From Panopea generosa (taxonomy: Eukaryota > Mollusca > Bivalvia > Adapedonta > Hiatellidae), in NCBI GenBank assembly GCA_029582155.1, contig CM055905.1:68717618-68781617 (forward strand): a stretch of DNA of 64,000 nucleotides, in the 5' to 3' direction. Shown here piece by piece: positions 41,945 through 55,100 of the stretch. Below the pieces are notes generated by a model, which was not told the origin of the DNA, made no database searches, and was given only the letters and a program-made list of their open reading frames with translations. The position numbers and the translations under genes were made by a program. Every line of letters starts with the position of its first letter. Position 1 is the first letter of the stretch.

Positions 41945-42078
41945 TAACTCTGTAGTTTGCAAAGATATGATTACAAATAAGATCACATTTTTGATAATTC
42001 AAGGGCACTTACTCATATGTAAATTATATGATTTGGCCAGTACAAGTAATTGTCTGAGATATCATGAGTGTATAACTA

Positions 42079-42249
42079 CAGTCAAACCTGTCTTAAGCAA
42101 CTTATCAAGGGAAGGAACAAAAGTGACTTTTTAAGACCAGTTTTGCTTAATACAGGTTAATTTGCTGTGAAAATATAGAAATTGGAAATAGCAAATTGCT
42201 CAATAAAGTTGCTGCTTAACAGAGGTGATCACTTACACAGGTTAGACTG
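42079..42249. mobile_element. TA-flanked MITE, family T, nested copy 2
   Basis: CAGTCAAACCTGTCTTAAGC start and ACACAGGTTAGACTG end, TA on both sides; 134 bp from the first nested copy and in the opposite orientation, judging by which end carries CTTAAGC and which TGTAAG. Confidence 0.8.
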
Positions 42250-43164
42250 TACTGTGTAAGTGTTGAATTATTGTCCAGATGCAATGGTAAATAGGTGTGC
42301 TTAATTTTATACAATTAAGGCCAAATAATGCATGTGTTCCCAACTTTGACATTAATAACTCAGCTTTGACAGTTCAAGAACTTGTGCAAGACTTTGTGGT
42401 TGTATAACTACTGCATTAAATTGGGCTTATCAGACAAAATGATAAAATACAGGGATTGCAGTACACAATGTTTAATTATGTTATTCCAAATATAGCAGTT
42501 TTTGATGATTCAATGGCCATAGCAATGACAAAATTATTTGATTTGGCTAGTTCAAGAATTCATCTGATAAATTATGATTACATATCCACTGTGTAAGTTT
42601 ATTTATGATTCAATGAAAAATATGGGTGCTAAAGTGGACAAAATGGTAAAATTTTATAATGCCATTGAAATTATATAAGGGCCATAACTCGGATATAAAT
42701 TATTAGATTTTGTCACTTCAAGGACTTGTCCGAGATCTTATGGTTAAATATCTACTGTTTAAGTTTGGTCAAGATCAAGAGAATCGTGCAAGTGAGTGTA
42801 CACCACCGTAAAAGTTAACAGATGGACGACAGAAACACAACTATGAGAATAGCTCACCTTAGGGGTTTGGCTCAGGTGAGCTAAAAAAAACAGAATGTTT
42901 TATCTGATGCAATATAATCTAAAGTGCATACATTTCATGAAAAAACGACATCTGTTTAAACAGAGGAACTTCAAAAGTGGCTTGGTGTGAACTGTCCTTA
43001 TCTCATTTGAACTGACATCATATCTGAGACGAGAACATTTATCTTTACACATTTATATAACAAACTTTTTGAACTTCAATACCAAGTAACATTTGTTATA
43101 TACATATTTTGTAATTTAGTTTATATTAACCTATTTTAGCTTGATTGTGAACAAAGCTCAAAGC

Positions 43165-43300
43165 TTATTTGAACCGCTCAGAGTTTTCTTCTTGTGTAGA
43201 ACCAGTACCTAGTGTTGATGTTCGGGTTGAATTGGGGATCAAACTAACAACCTCTGACATGGCCAAACACTATCCATTACATAACCAGCCGCTTATATTT
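43165..43300 (-). repeat. SINE family E
   Basis: GTTATGTAATGGATAGTGTT, AGAGGTTGTTAGTTTGATCC and ACTAGGTACTGGTTCTACAC on the minus strand. Confidence 0.6.
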
Positions 43301-43504
43301 TAATTTCAGGGTTTAGTTCATGATTCCAGATTTGAGAGAAGAGTTAAGTTGACGGAGTTGATCATTAAGTTATGTTCCCCCCACCACCCCATTCCCCCCC
43401 CCCCTCCCACTACCCAAAAGATATAGAGTGAATAATCATCAAGATTGTCACATGTCCCTTTAATTAAGCAGTATCCCTAATGACTGCAACAATAAACAAC
43501 TCAT

Positions 43505-44035
43505 TTAGGTTTCTTTAGGTTTGGGTCACACATTTTTTCTGGTTGGTCACACATCTTTTTGGTTAGGGTCACACATTTCTGGTTTAGGTAAAAATTCTTC
43601 ATGGTTTTGTTAACACATCATGTATTGTTTGGGTAACACATTCATTCTGGTTTGAGTAACATATTCTTTCTAGTTTGGGTCATACATTTTTTCTGGCTTG
43701 GGTCACACATCTATTTGGTTTGGGTCACACATTTTTTCTGGTTTGGGTCACACGTTTCTGGTTTGGGTAAAAATTCTTGTGGTTTTGTTCACACATTATG
43801 TATTGTTTGGGTAACACATTGTGTCTGGTTTGGGTTACACATTCTTTCTGGTTTGGGTTACACATTCTTTTTGGTTTGGGTCAAAATTCTTTGAAGTTTC
43901 GTTCACACATTATTTATGGTTTTGGTAACACTTTCTTTGTTTTGTGTAACACATTCTTTCTGATTCACACATTCTTTCTGGTTTGGATCACACATTCTCA
44001 CACATTCTTTCTGTTTGGGTCACACATTATTTCTT
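43505..44035 (+). repeat. Minisatellite, about 22-24 bp unit, about 22 copies
   Basis: TCTGGTTTGGGTCACACATT followed by CTT, with TAACACATT and AAAATTC variants. The 43505-43770 and 43770-43920 halves share the order of variants, suggesting a higher-order duplication. Confidence 0.9.
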
Positions 44036-44292
44036 TCCCATCATCATAAATAATGTTGACCATGGTATGCTAAAAATGAATACAACAAACTTTTGCAATA
44101 AAGTATTTCTATTTCTTCTCTTATGATTTCTAAAATACATACATGTGTAAATAAAACAAAATAAATATCAACAGTAGGACGGATTACGGTACAATATAAT
44201 ATGTAAAATAAACAACAAACAAGCTTAAAACTGCACATATAAATCTATGCTATCTGAAAGCCTGCAATCTGCTATTTCTATAAAGTTGTAGT

Positions 44293-44573
44293 CAGGCCCA
44301 GTTACCTCAGTTGTTAAACATGCCCGACTATCAATCAAAGGTCACGAGTTCAAATTCCCGCCCTGCCACATTACAGTCTCAATGATGATTAGTATATGAC
44401 ATAGTGTCTTATTATCATTCATCTCTCACCATTCAAGTGGGAAAGTAATCAGTTACTTACGGAGATCAGTGTTTTGAGTACTGGTTAATCTTCAAAGATC
44501 ACAGAACAGAGTGGTTAGGTTACCTGATCATCTGTACGACCTCAATGGCAAAAAAAGATACTAAACATTCAAC
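44293..44573 (+). repeat. tRNA-headed SINE, family A
   Basis: GCCCAGTTACCTCAGTTGTT, CACGAGTTCAAATTCCCGCC, CAATGATGATTAGTATATGA, AATCAGTTACTTACGGAGAT, ACCTGATCATCTGTACGACC, then an A-rich tail. Confidence 0.75.
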
Positions 44574-44859
44574 AAAACAAATCTATAAAGTTGCAAATCC
44601 TAATGCATTGTATGACTACAATATTTTGGACACATATCGGAACAAAACAGGTAGTGTATGTTTGTTTTTTTAAATACACAAGTGTAATACTATTGTAGTA
44701 CAATATAATTATATCAGAAGAAAAAATATTTTTAGCAGAATATAAAAATATGTGATGATAGACTGAATACAAAAACTCTTGTCAAACCACTTCCGATAAT
44801 TTTGGAGTCTTGAGTAAAACTTTCAATATATATTAAATATTTGAAAAGTTTACAGGAAG

Positions 44860-45275
44860 TAAAACAGCTGTGTATTAATCACATATTAAACAGCTGTTAT
44901 TTATTTGCAAGATTTTTAAAAAGCCGTATTAATCAAATTATTTAACATCTGTATATTAATCGGGATATATTAAACAGCTGTTAGTTATTAATGAAATTAT
45001 TTAACAGCTGTCAGATATATTAAACAGCTGTGTATTAATCAGATCTATAATAAAACAGCTGTGTATTAATCAGTTATATTAAACAGCTGTGTATTAATCA
45101 GATATATTAAACAGCTGTGTATTAATCAGATATATTAAACAGCTGTTTATTAATCAGTTATATTAAACAGCTGTGTAATAATCAGTTACATTAAACAGCT
45201 GTGCATTAATCAGATTTATTAAACAGCTGTGTATTAATCAGATATATTAAACAGCTGTGTATTTATCAGATATAA
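44860..45275 (+). repeat. 28-bp CAGCTG minisatellite, locus 2, about 15 copies
   Basis: AAACAGCTGTGTATTAATCA followed by GATATATT; the same core as 40465-40838, same orientation, with TATAT in place of TGTAT. Confidence 0.9.
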
Positions 45276-45729
45276 GACAAACAGACCGTTGTAAACAAAG
45301 ATTATTTGGATAAAAAAAGGCTCATGTTACACTAATAAGTACTTAAATACGTAAAAACTTAAATCTAAGAAAAGCAGCCAAATGATCATGATTTCAGACT
45401 GGTTCCAGTTTCAACTGCATATGGTTTCATTGACATTGATGACATGACATTATAAGTGAATAACCAGTCAATATCAAGTTAAGTTTTTAAGTTATTTGAA
45501 TGAACAATTGATTTCTTTAGATGATGTTAGTGAGCACCACAATTGCTAACTGTCTACTGTTAAATAATTAAATCTATTTGTATTCAACATGATAAACTAT
45601 ATACTTGGCAACTTTTCAAAGTATGCATCTAGTACCTGTTAGATATCTTGATAAATAACAGATAAAATAAACAGAAATTTGGTAGACATCTATACTGATG
45701 TTTAATCTTTTAAATTGTATTGAATTCGT

Positions 45730-45840
45730 AACAATATGGGTTAGCTCTTAGAATACTGTCTAAATGAGACACTGTCATGATATGACTGAAAAAGTGTTGA
45801 AAGCGATGCTAAACACAATACAACAAACAACAACAAACTA
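45730..45840 (+). repeat. SINE family F, 3' part only
   Basis: GAATACTGTCTAAATGAGAC, TCATGATATGACTGAAAAAG and GTTGAAAGCGATGCTAAACA, then CAACAAACAACAACAAAC. Confidence 0.6.
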
Positions 45841-46244
45841 AATGTGACCCCTTAAATGAAAAGTCACACTTGGAACATGTGTGACTTTCCATTAAGTGGG
45901 GCGGGGGGAGAGGGGTCACCTGATTGTAACTGTAACAGCTCAATAATTTTGACCTTGATTATTACATATCTGATATGATTTGAAAGATTAAAAATTATTG
46001 AAGATGCCTATCAAATTCCAGTTTTTTATATCCATTATTTAATGAGATATTTTAAAAAATACTAGGTGTGTATTAGAAAAGTTGCCAAGTATATACAAAA
46101 CATTTCTTGAAAATCCGCCAAGGAACCACTGCTCTGTCTTACTCATGATTAAGTCTGTGCTGGTCTGTGCTGATAAAGGAATCTCAATACATACATGTAC
46201 ATGTAGTTTCAACCTGAGTCTTATATCTTACATGTAGGATAAGG

Positions 46245-46620
46245 ATATCTGCATTTTAACCGGGGTTAGACATTTCTATCTCATCCTAGGCCCTGAGATA
46301 AAATTCTTGCGCTGTGATGTTAGAACCATCTATGACATAACGTATGAAATATATGGCATAATTCATATAATTTAACATCTTAAAAATGATGGTTGTAAAA
46401 AAATATAATGATGAAATTACCGTAGGTTAAAATAAGTATCCACAATGTGTTTGGTATGCAGTAAAATGAATCATTCAAGGCTTTTTCGGTTCTGATAAGA
46501 AAATTCCGTCCCTTGGGATAATTGTTTCTGCCAAAACAGTGATTCTTCGGGAAGGAATTTTCTATCCGACAGAACCTCAATCCTGCGTCAGATTCTTATA
46601 ATCTTACACCATTTATTGTA
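46245..46620 (+). repeat. Dispersed repeat, about 0.37 kb (copy 2)
   Basis: Collinear with 1530-1860. The downstream part (GTTTCTGCCAAAACAGTGAT, GGAATTTTCTATCCGACAGA, CCTCAATCC) also matches 29580-29640. Confidence 0.65.
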
Positions 46621-47744
46621 TGATACGGAGTGTTGTTACGATCATGATATGTCAATGTTCATATTTCTATCACATTCTACAGAGAAAATGTCTTGTTAAC
46701 TTGTTTGAAAACAAAAAAAGGATTTAGTCCAATAAGAAGTGTTGATTAATAATCACCTGTTTAGCATATTAATGTGAAATTAAAATAAAAAAGCAGTTGT
46801 GTGAATAAAAAAGTGACTTCTAAGTTACTATTTGTGTAATCAGAAACTGAACTTTATGTTGTCTCAAAATGACTCTATAGCAACAAAAAGGACATACAAA
46901 AATTTAGGACAGAATTTCAAAATATTTTAAAACTTTGGCACAGAAAATCAAAAATACTCGTCTAACTGTAACAAAACATGGGATATTCAATCCCACAATT
47001 CACCATGATATGTATGACCAAGTTTACTTGAGATCTGATTTTAAGTTTGATATGATTTGTAGAAGAATACCAAGATGGAGACCAGTCAAAAAGTATAATT
47101 ACATATATCAACAAGGACTTGTATAGAAGGATAAGAAACTTACATCTCATGGCTAAATGTTGATAAAAGAGCACACGAAGGATCAATTATTTGGAAATTA
47201 ATCATTCATAATTCACAGGCAACTGATTTCTTGTACATAAACTGTAAGCTGTATCTAATCTTAGATGTTTAAACATGTTTTTGATCTGGCAGAATGATAT
47301 CGATTTCAACATATAGTGGTTTGAAGGAAAATTTTCGTAATTTGTTATTTAGCTCCAGTATACAAATTTTGTAATCAAAAGTACTTCAACAATTTTAAAC
47401 ACACATTTCTGGGAATGGTATTGTTTTGATGAGAATTTTATTATGCAATGTAAGAATTTTCATTTGCATCCTGAGATGAATGGGAGTTAAGATGATTGAA
47501 AATGAGATATTGTGAGATTTTGCGTGAATACAATCTTAAAATCTTGATAATTTGCCTTTCCTTCTATATAATTCCTGGATATTAATCATGAAAAAATAAT
47601 CATCTCCAACACGAGAACTATTGTAAATGGCTTGAAAGGCCAGGAACCAAGTGTTTATAAGCCTTAGAAAATTGTTGAGTAGATTAATATATTATAATAA
47701 CACAATACTGGCATTTATATAAAATTATTTTAATTTGATAAAAA

Positions 47745-47905
47745 AAATAACCTCAGATGAAGAGCGCTGTTCTCAAGTCGGGGTCCTGGGTTGAGCCAAT
47801 ATTGGGTGCAGCTTCTGAGGGACAATCGGGTCAAGCTGGGGATAGAACCCTGCTCCCTCTGGCAAGTACAGCCAGTGCCCTATCCTTTACAGTATCACAT
47901 CGCAA
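47745..47905 (-). repeat. SINE family E (diverged)
   Basis: TACTGTAAAGGATAGGGCAC, AGGGAGCAGGGTTCTATCCC and GACTTGAGAACAGCGCTC on the minus strand resemble the family E head and body. Confidence 0.45.
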
Positions 47906-48653
47906 TAAGGTCATTAGATTGTAGTTTAATCTATGATATTTACAAACTCATGTTTTGACAAAATATTAATAAATCCAGGTGACCCATCATAAAAGTTGAG
48001 CAGTGCAGTTCATTTTAAAAACTTTGATCAGTATGACTATGCTGCAATGGGCAATATTTTTAATTAGGTCATGGTAACCTTGACCTCTGATATCAATTCC
48101 ATAAAGGTTGTCTACCCAATGTGGCCAGTCCACCTTATTTTGGTGACTTCAGCTACAGACTAAACACACTATATAATGTTTTGAAAAGAGTTTTTTGCAT
48201 GGGTATGTAGGAAAAAGAGCATATAAACAATCAACGTACATGTATGGTCGACTTTGGTCCCTAAAATACATGGTATGACATAGTAACCATAACAACATTA
48301 ACAAGTTGATGGTTCAATGCAACACTGCTCTATTTCTTTATTTGTTTAAACATAGATAGAACAGTGTTGTGCTGAGCCCAAAATTAAGTGACAGTATGCA
48401 AGGTCAAAAATGAATGATAAAAATATTGTTCTGATGTACAACTATGAAGCAAATTTAATTTTTAAAATATGAACACCTGTACTAAACATGTTTATAGCAC
48501 TAAAATAATTATCACAACAATAATGTAAGAGGACCATGATATGGTCAAAAAATGTTATTCGCTCACCTAGAGCAGAAAATTGAAAGATGCCGAGATGGTA
48601 AAACTGTATTGTACAAAATGTGACAGTCAAAGTTTGCAGCTTTAACAATTATA

Positions 48654-48820
48654 CAGTCAAACCTGTGTTAGTGGTCATTTCTATTAAGCAACTGTCTCAA
48701 ACAGTTCTAGCTACAATTTTTTATAATTTTAGTTTTAATCAATGTGTATTAAGCAGCCACCTGCTTTACGGGGTCATTCTGTACTTTCTCACGAGTGGCT
48801 GCTTTAGACAGGTTTCACTG
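48654..48820. mobile_element. TA-flanked MITE, family T
   Basis: CAGTCAAACCTGTGTTAGTG start, ACAGGTTTCACTG end, TA both sides. Confidence 0.8.
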
Positions 48821-49379
48821 TATTTATTTCTTAGTGCCAGCTTTAATGATGAATTCAGACCATATCATAATGTTATAAGTATGACATTGACTTAACACTT
48901 TACTCCAACGATACGCGTTTTCCCGCACCAATCACAGAAGGCCTTTGAAAACAGTGCACTTCCTGCAATAATTCAAAAGCCTTCTATATTAGGTATCAAA
49001 AGGTGTCTATATGAAGTAAAGGGTTAAAATCTAACATGGTGTGTTTAGCGCCGGTTAACCACTTAGTGGTCCAAGGAAGGATTATGAGGTTGTTAATTAA
49101 CTGAAATACTGTTGGAAAAAAAATAACAAAAATATACAAACAAGCCAACAATGTGACTGCAATATTCAAAGCATCACTTAGTTAACATTTAAAGTACAGA
49201 CAACAGACAAAGAATGATGAGTATTTGATTTAGGGAAGCTAAATCAAGTGAGCTAAAAAAAAGCAAATAATAAATAAATACATAAAAGTAATTGTAAGCA
49301 TGTTACTCATTACAATTAAAATATATTTAATTAAAATAATGACGATCTAAGGAAATGCTGACTCTTCAGGGTAAAATAA

Positions 49380-49580
49380 AAATTGTAATTTTGGCCATTA
49401 TATAATAATTGCTAGAATTCTCATCCAATTTTTTCATAAAAAGCAGGAGAATGGGGAAGAATTTTTTATTTTATTTATTTTTTAAATTATGTATTTTTTA
49501 TTATTTTTTTAAAAAAAGGGTCGGGGCGACATGAAAGTTAGGGGACAGGACGGGATGATAATCAGGCAATTACTTTATTA
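49380..49580. mobile_element. Palindromic MITE, family H
   Basis: TTGCTAGAATTCTCATCCAA at the left, GGTCGGGGCGACATGAAAGT and ATGATAATCAGGCAATTA at the right; AT-rich centre. Confidence 0.6.
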
Positions 49581-50249
49581 TATCCTTATAAATAATTGTA
49601 TGTATATTCCTAAACAAATTAAAACACTAAACACTAAATACATCACAACCAACTTTTGACATTTTTTAAAAACTTACATGTTAATAACTTCAAACAAAAA
49701 AAAAACTGACATTATTTGAATAAAACCATTGTGTATTTGTTTATATCATGTTTTAAAATAATAATATTACGACTAAATTAATGAAATTGATTATCATAAT
49801 TATAAATGCAATAATATTAACATTTTATTATATTTTTGCAACACATAATAAGCAGTATCAGTTATTCAAGGAATGTCCATACCAGGTACTCTGTTTATTT
49901 GGCGAGCATGTTAAAGAACCATAGGAACTCATAATACCTTAAATGCTTTGGTGTGTGTAGCTTGATCCAATATGTGGTTGTATTATTTTAACTACTGTGT
50001 TTATCTTATTTGCAGGACAGCCTCTAAAATTCAAGAGATTTTCTTGATTTTTTTTAAGGATTGTTTTAGAAATGAGAAAGATTTCTATATATAAGTATCT
50101 TGATCTTATTCAATTAAATTGGCAATTACATTGTATCAACATCAACCAAGATACACGGTCACAACTGTGGGAAATATAATAAAGTCTGAAAATTCTGCTA
50201 CTCTTAAAAAAAAATATTTTTCATAACAAATTTTATTTTATTAATGTGT

Positions 50250-50412
50250 TTCAATCATTTTCAGCACATTTTGGGTTATATATGGCATTTCCAGTTTTAT
50301 TGATGGAGGAACACCTAGGAAAATTGGAGCAGCCGGGACTCAAACTTACATCTTTAGCTGTGAAGTTAAGTTTTCTTGAGATGGCACCTTAAACCACTTG
50401 GCCACGGAGTAC
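50250..50412 (-). repeat. SINE family B
   Basis: CAGCACATTTTGGGTTATAT, GGCATTTCCAGTTTTATTGA and the reversed head GGCACCTTAAACCACTTGGC; centre deleted. Confidence 0.65.
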
Positions 50413-51749
50413 TTTTTTTTCATAACCAAAACTCCATTTATTTGTTCTACAGGAAGTGGTGATTTGGTTTATGATTCTCTTTAAAGAATTGTTTAAATTG
50501 TCAAGAATTTTAATGTAAACCATAAGTGTACTCATATGTCCATGTACTCATATTGTCATGAACCCATGACATACAATATCTACTATATTTATAAACAAAT
50601 AAGAAGCAAATGGACAGGACAAAATTGCTTCTTCTTACAAGAGCATGGGTTAGGAAAACAACATCATAATATAGAAAAATGGTAATATAGAAAAGAATAA
50701 GGAATTGGGACAGACTGAAACTTTATGATCAACCATTAAATTCAAACCTGGATTCCAATCTTCGTTATAACTATTTTCAAGACCTTCCAAGTTATAACTG
50801 AGGGCAACATAATCTACCCAAGACATCTATTTTGCTGAAGTTAAATGAATAAAATGAAATGAAACGGAAAGAAGCAAAAGGAAACTTTATAATCAACCAT
50901 TAAATTCAATTATCAGTATCCAGTTATTATTTTCCATTCTTCAATGTTGTAACCAAGGGCAACCAAATCTGCTCTAGATCTAAGAAAGCATAAATTGAAC
51001 CTATTTAGCTGAAGTGAAATGAATGAAACAAAATGGAACAGAATGAAACGTGTCTCTGGACACGAATGCCCTCGCTATTGATCAGAAACCAATTTATAAC
51101 CAAAAAGAGGCCTTAACTCCGGTAACATTGGCAAATATCGAAGTATTGTACACACTAACTAATAATTAAGTACATCTGTACCTACACCTCTTCAGAAGTT
51201 AATGATCGGAAAACCAATTTTTCACCTTGGAGAGATAACATGGAGGAACAGATGTGAGGATGGATAGATGGATGGATGGGTAACACTTTTTATGCCAATC
51301 GAAATAAAAACAAAATCTATCTATACCATTAATGTTTTGAAGCCTGGAAGGGTACAGGTACCATGTGATACAGAATGACCATTAATCACAACATGATTTT
51401 TTTATTTACTAGCTTACATGGTAAATTACACAATTGGGCCAAGTACGGAAAAACTTATTTTTATGATGGCCCAATATTACCATTAATGTGTCTCCTCGGT
51501 TTTACCAAAAAAAAATGTTGTGTATATTCTTATTTTAGTATCAAAACTTGCATATATCCAGGAAAAATCATAATCTTTCTCTCATAAAAAAAGTGTTAGT
51601 AACCTACCCACATAAAAAAAACTGCAAAGCGGTGCACTTAACAAACTTTTTTTTTTAAGATAACCTAGTTGACCTATAACATAAACAATGATAAAAGTGA
51701 AGATACAATTTCAAAAATGCAGAAATACTGATGCGTAACACCTGACAAT

Positions 51750-51755
51750 TTTATT
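51750..51755 (-). terminator. Candidate polyadenylation signal of INPP5E
   Basis: Minus-strand AATAAA about 280 nt past the stop codon; other A-rich variants lie nearby, so this is tentative. Confidence 0.3.
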
Positions 51756-52035
51756 ATTGTTACCATAGCAATACAACTCACTATTGCTTTAATGGTGACC
51801 TTGCAGATTTTAACTTACACATTAACAACATTTTCTTTGTATCTTGGTAAAGTGATACCTTTACAGTGGTTACTATAGCAACGTAATAACATTTACTAAA
51901 ACATTCAAATGCAATTGACGCAAAACTGTAATTTTACTGATGGCCCTTTAGATGCTGCTCTGTGGTCTCGGGCAATATGGTATCCATGACAACATGTCTC
52001 CATGGCAACAACAATAACCATAGTAATGAAAGTTA

Positions 52036-52118
52036 CTACTGTATGCTGCAAACTTTACTGGACTTGTCTTTTTGTAGAGTCTTTATAACTTCCACTTTGA
52101 GAGTCCGCCGTCTGTTGG
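52036..52118 (-). CDS. INPP5E: INPP5E terminal exon with CaaX box
   Basis: Acceptor CATCTGACAG; encodes [20 protein letters not shown] then KVCSIQ and TAG at 52036-52038. Gln at the last position predicts farnesylation. Confidence 0.85.
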
Positions 52119-55100
52119 CTGTCAGATGAAAATAATAAATTACATTATATTATAAAGAAATATACCGTATAAGTTTTAAAATTGATACAATTTATATTTT
52201 TTATTATTTTTTATTTACTTTTTGGTGTTTACTCCAGCTGTTTTGTACCTGTACATGCTGGGCCCTTCTAGCTCAGTGCGCAACATATCTGACTGGCAAT
52301 CCAGAGGTTGCGAGTTCAATTCCCAACCTGGCTGAAGTCTCTGAAATGACTGGTCGTGAGCTTTGTTCTATGGCGCCATGAGTGTTCTACTTCTGAATAC
52401 GTGAGGAAGTAGTCAGGGGACTAATATAAGACCTCTAAGGTTTGAGCCTAGCATGATCCACAAACTTTATGTGAGACAGTTTGTCAGTTATTCACAGAAG
52501 AATGTTGATTCTGCCCAGATTCATTCTGAGGTCATCTTCAACCAATAAACCTTGATGCCATAATTATTTACCTTATAATGTGTTGAAAATGGCTACAAAA
52601 ACAACTACAGCAAAAAAGTCAAAACCAATACTGAAATATTACAAAGCAAGTGATAAAACACAAGTGGGAGCATGATCCAGTGGTAGAGCATTGGCCTCAT
52701 GAAAGGAGGGTTGTGTGTTCGACCCTCTGCCAAGGCTATGTGTGATGTCATTAAGCAAGACACTTTTTTTCTGCATTCTGGTTTTGTACAAGTTGAAATA
52801 AGAAAGTAAAATAAATAAAATTTACTATTGTTCTTCCGAAGGGAAGAAAATATAATATCAATGTCTATATTAAACTCTTTTTTCACAATTTTCGGCTTAC
52901 GCCGTCTTCAGGAAAAAACTATGTCACATCCATTTTGTAAAGTTCAACTCACTATCGATCCTCCGAAGGGAAGAAAATATAATATTAATGTCTATATTAA
53001 ACTCTATTTTTTCACAAATTTTCGTGATAGTGTGTTGTGAATTAAACTTTACAAAATAGATGTGGCATAATTTTTAAACAACTGCGATTTTCCTGGACGA
53101 GGTGTAGGCCGAAAATTTGTGAAAAAAAGAGTTTAATATAGACATTGATTAAAATAAATAAAAAAAACACAAACCCTCCGTGTATACAGATCTGTCAAAC
53201 TGTCCTGCAGCCAGAGGTTGGGTGCTGAAAGTAGAAAAAAAGATGAATACTCATATGAAACTCCGCCTACTAGGAATATTTAATTAGATAAAATTTAACC
53301 CTGATGAATATTCATATGAGACTCCGCCTACTAGGAATATTTAATTAGATAAAATTTTACATTAGCACATAATAGCAGGAAGATTACTACCTCAGCCAAC
53401 AGTATAAGGTCATATCTACAATATTTTATTAGCAAACAGAGTAGACCCTGATCCTGTAGGAGCTGCCTGATCTGGGATCTACTCTGTTTGTAAATGTTGT
53501 AAGAAGTTGTATATATGGAGTAAAGGGTTAATGTCTGCAAAAATGAGGAACTAATAGATAGGCTGGTATCTCAGGCTGTCCTTAAAAAATATATTGTTTG
53601 CCGTGCTCCTACCTACTCACTCAAATTTGCAGCTGCCCTAACTTTTTTATTGACTTCCAAAAAGTTAAAAAAAATATCATGATTTCTGTCCATTTTTGTT
53701 TAAAATGACTATGCAAAATCAAATTCTGGCAGAAAAAAAAATAGCTACCTACCTACCCACATGAAAAATGCTGAGTTGAAAAAATATTTTTTAAGGATGG
53801 CCTCGGCATATCTCAATTTACCACATAATTTACGGTGCAGGAGTGTAATAAAACCCAGAACATATTTTTGATATTAACCTAGCGTAATATCACTTCCTAT
53901 TCATCGCTCCGTGTTTTTTTCATACAACTCAGGCTCTCGTACGTAAAAGTACTTTTTGACTTGCCCGAGTATATAAATGATGTTGATTTGTCATGGTTAA
54001 ATGACGTTATTTTGAGACATTACGTCGCATGATGACCCGTAGAAACAAATATGCCCAATTTTTTCTCGTTCCTTATAAAGATCTGTTTAATAAATGGTAA
54101 ATGTAAACTTTTCAAAGTTATGTGATAAAATGAATCTGATCATTCATGCACATTTATGATGGAGTTTATCAAACTCGTTTTATAAATTCAATAATAAATT
54201 AGCACTCATTAAAGATCCTCTATTTAATATACAGTGAACCAAGTTATATACAGTCACTCAAGCATAAAATCGGGAACATTGGCCATCTGGAAAACATTTT
54301 CATACTTCATTAATTGCAATATCTCAACATTCAAAAACTAGAAGATTGGTGATGGTCGGTGCAATACATTTTTTTATGTTTAATACCATATGTTCTTTGG
54401 CACGAGGACAACTGTGTTTTAAAATGTTTACACATTTTTCTCACTGTTATTTTGTCTACCTATTATCTGTTATAGGAAGTATTTTTTCACTCCTCTGTTT
54501 TCACACCTCAACTGTAACTTTGTTTGGAAATCATTGGACTTTTATACATATAATTTGAGCATTGTTTTTTGATTGGCATATCTTGCAATTGCAATGTTCT
54601 ATATATAGATTTTATAGTATCAATGAAGCTTTGAATTAATTGCTAGGTTTTCATCCAAATTTTTCTTTAAAAAAAGGGGAGGGGATGGGGGAGAAATGTA
54701 ATTTTTTACTTTTTTTTTAAATCTTTGTTATATGTTCTATATGAAAATAAAAAGGGACAGAGTGTCATGAAAATTAGGGGACAGGGTAATGATAATCAGG
54801 CAATTAATCTAGTATGGCCTTAATGTAAGTGTTTATTTCATGTGTAATTAACAAAACATAGAAAAACAACAATTAAGAATCCCATTTTTTACCCCCAGTT
54901 TACTTATTCGGCAGCACATGACTATCAATCCAGGCTTTGTCCGTGTTTATTGATATACGACATAATGCATCTCATTGTCGTTTGTCTCTAACCTCTGGTA
55001 TGAAATTGAGCACACTATTGAGTGTAAGTAAAATAACAGACTTAAGTATTTTTGTGAAACCAGGGCCTGTTTCAAGTGGAAAAGTTATCAATTACTTGCA

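Larger units (their letters stand above)
41057..42885. mobile_element. Composite decayed element with AGGTGAGCT ends
   Basis: Left end AGGCCCAAATGGGCCTAAGT, CACTCACCTGA; right end AGCTCACCTTAGGGGTTTGG, CTCAGGTGAGCTAAAA. Inside, a roughly 100-200 bp motif recurs (GGGCCATAACTC, ATTATTAGATTTTGTCACTT, CAAGGACTTGTCCGAGAT, GGTTAAATATCTACTGTTTA). Two family T MITEs are nested in it. A similar right end (CAAGTGAGCTAAAAAAAAG) occurs at about 49240. No coding capacity seen. Confidence 0.65.

Noticed and set aside
43652..44049. Hydrophobic repeat frames resembling membrane segments
   Set aside because: Translation of the GTTTGGGTCACACATT minisatellite; no start or splice context.
46935..47126. 63-codon basic ORF (MAQKIKNTRLTVTK...)
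   Set aside because: Isolated, no splice-compatible neighbours and no family resemblance.
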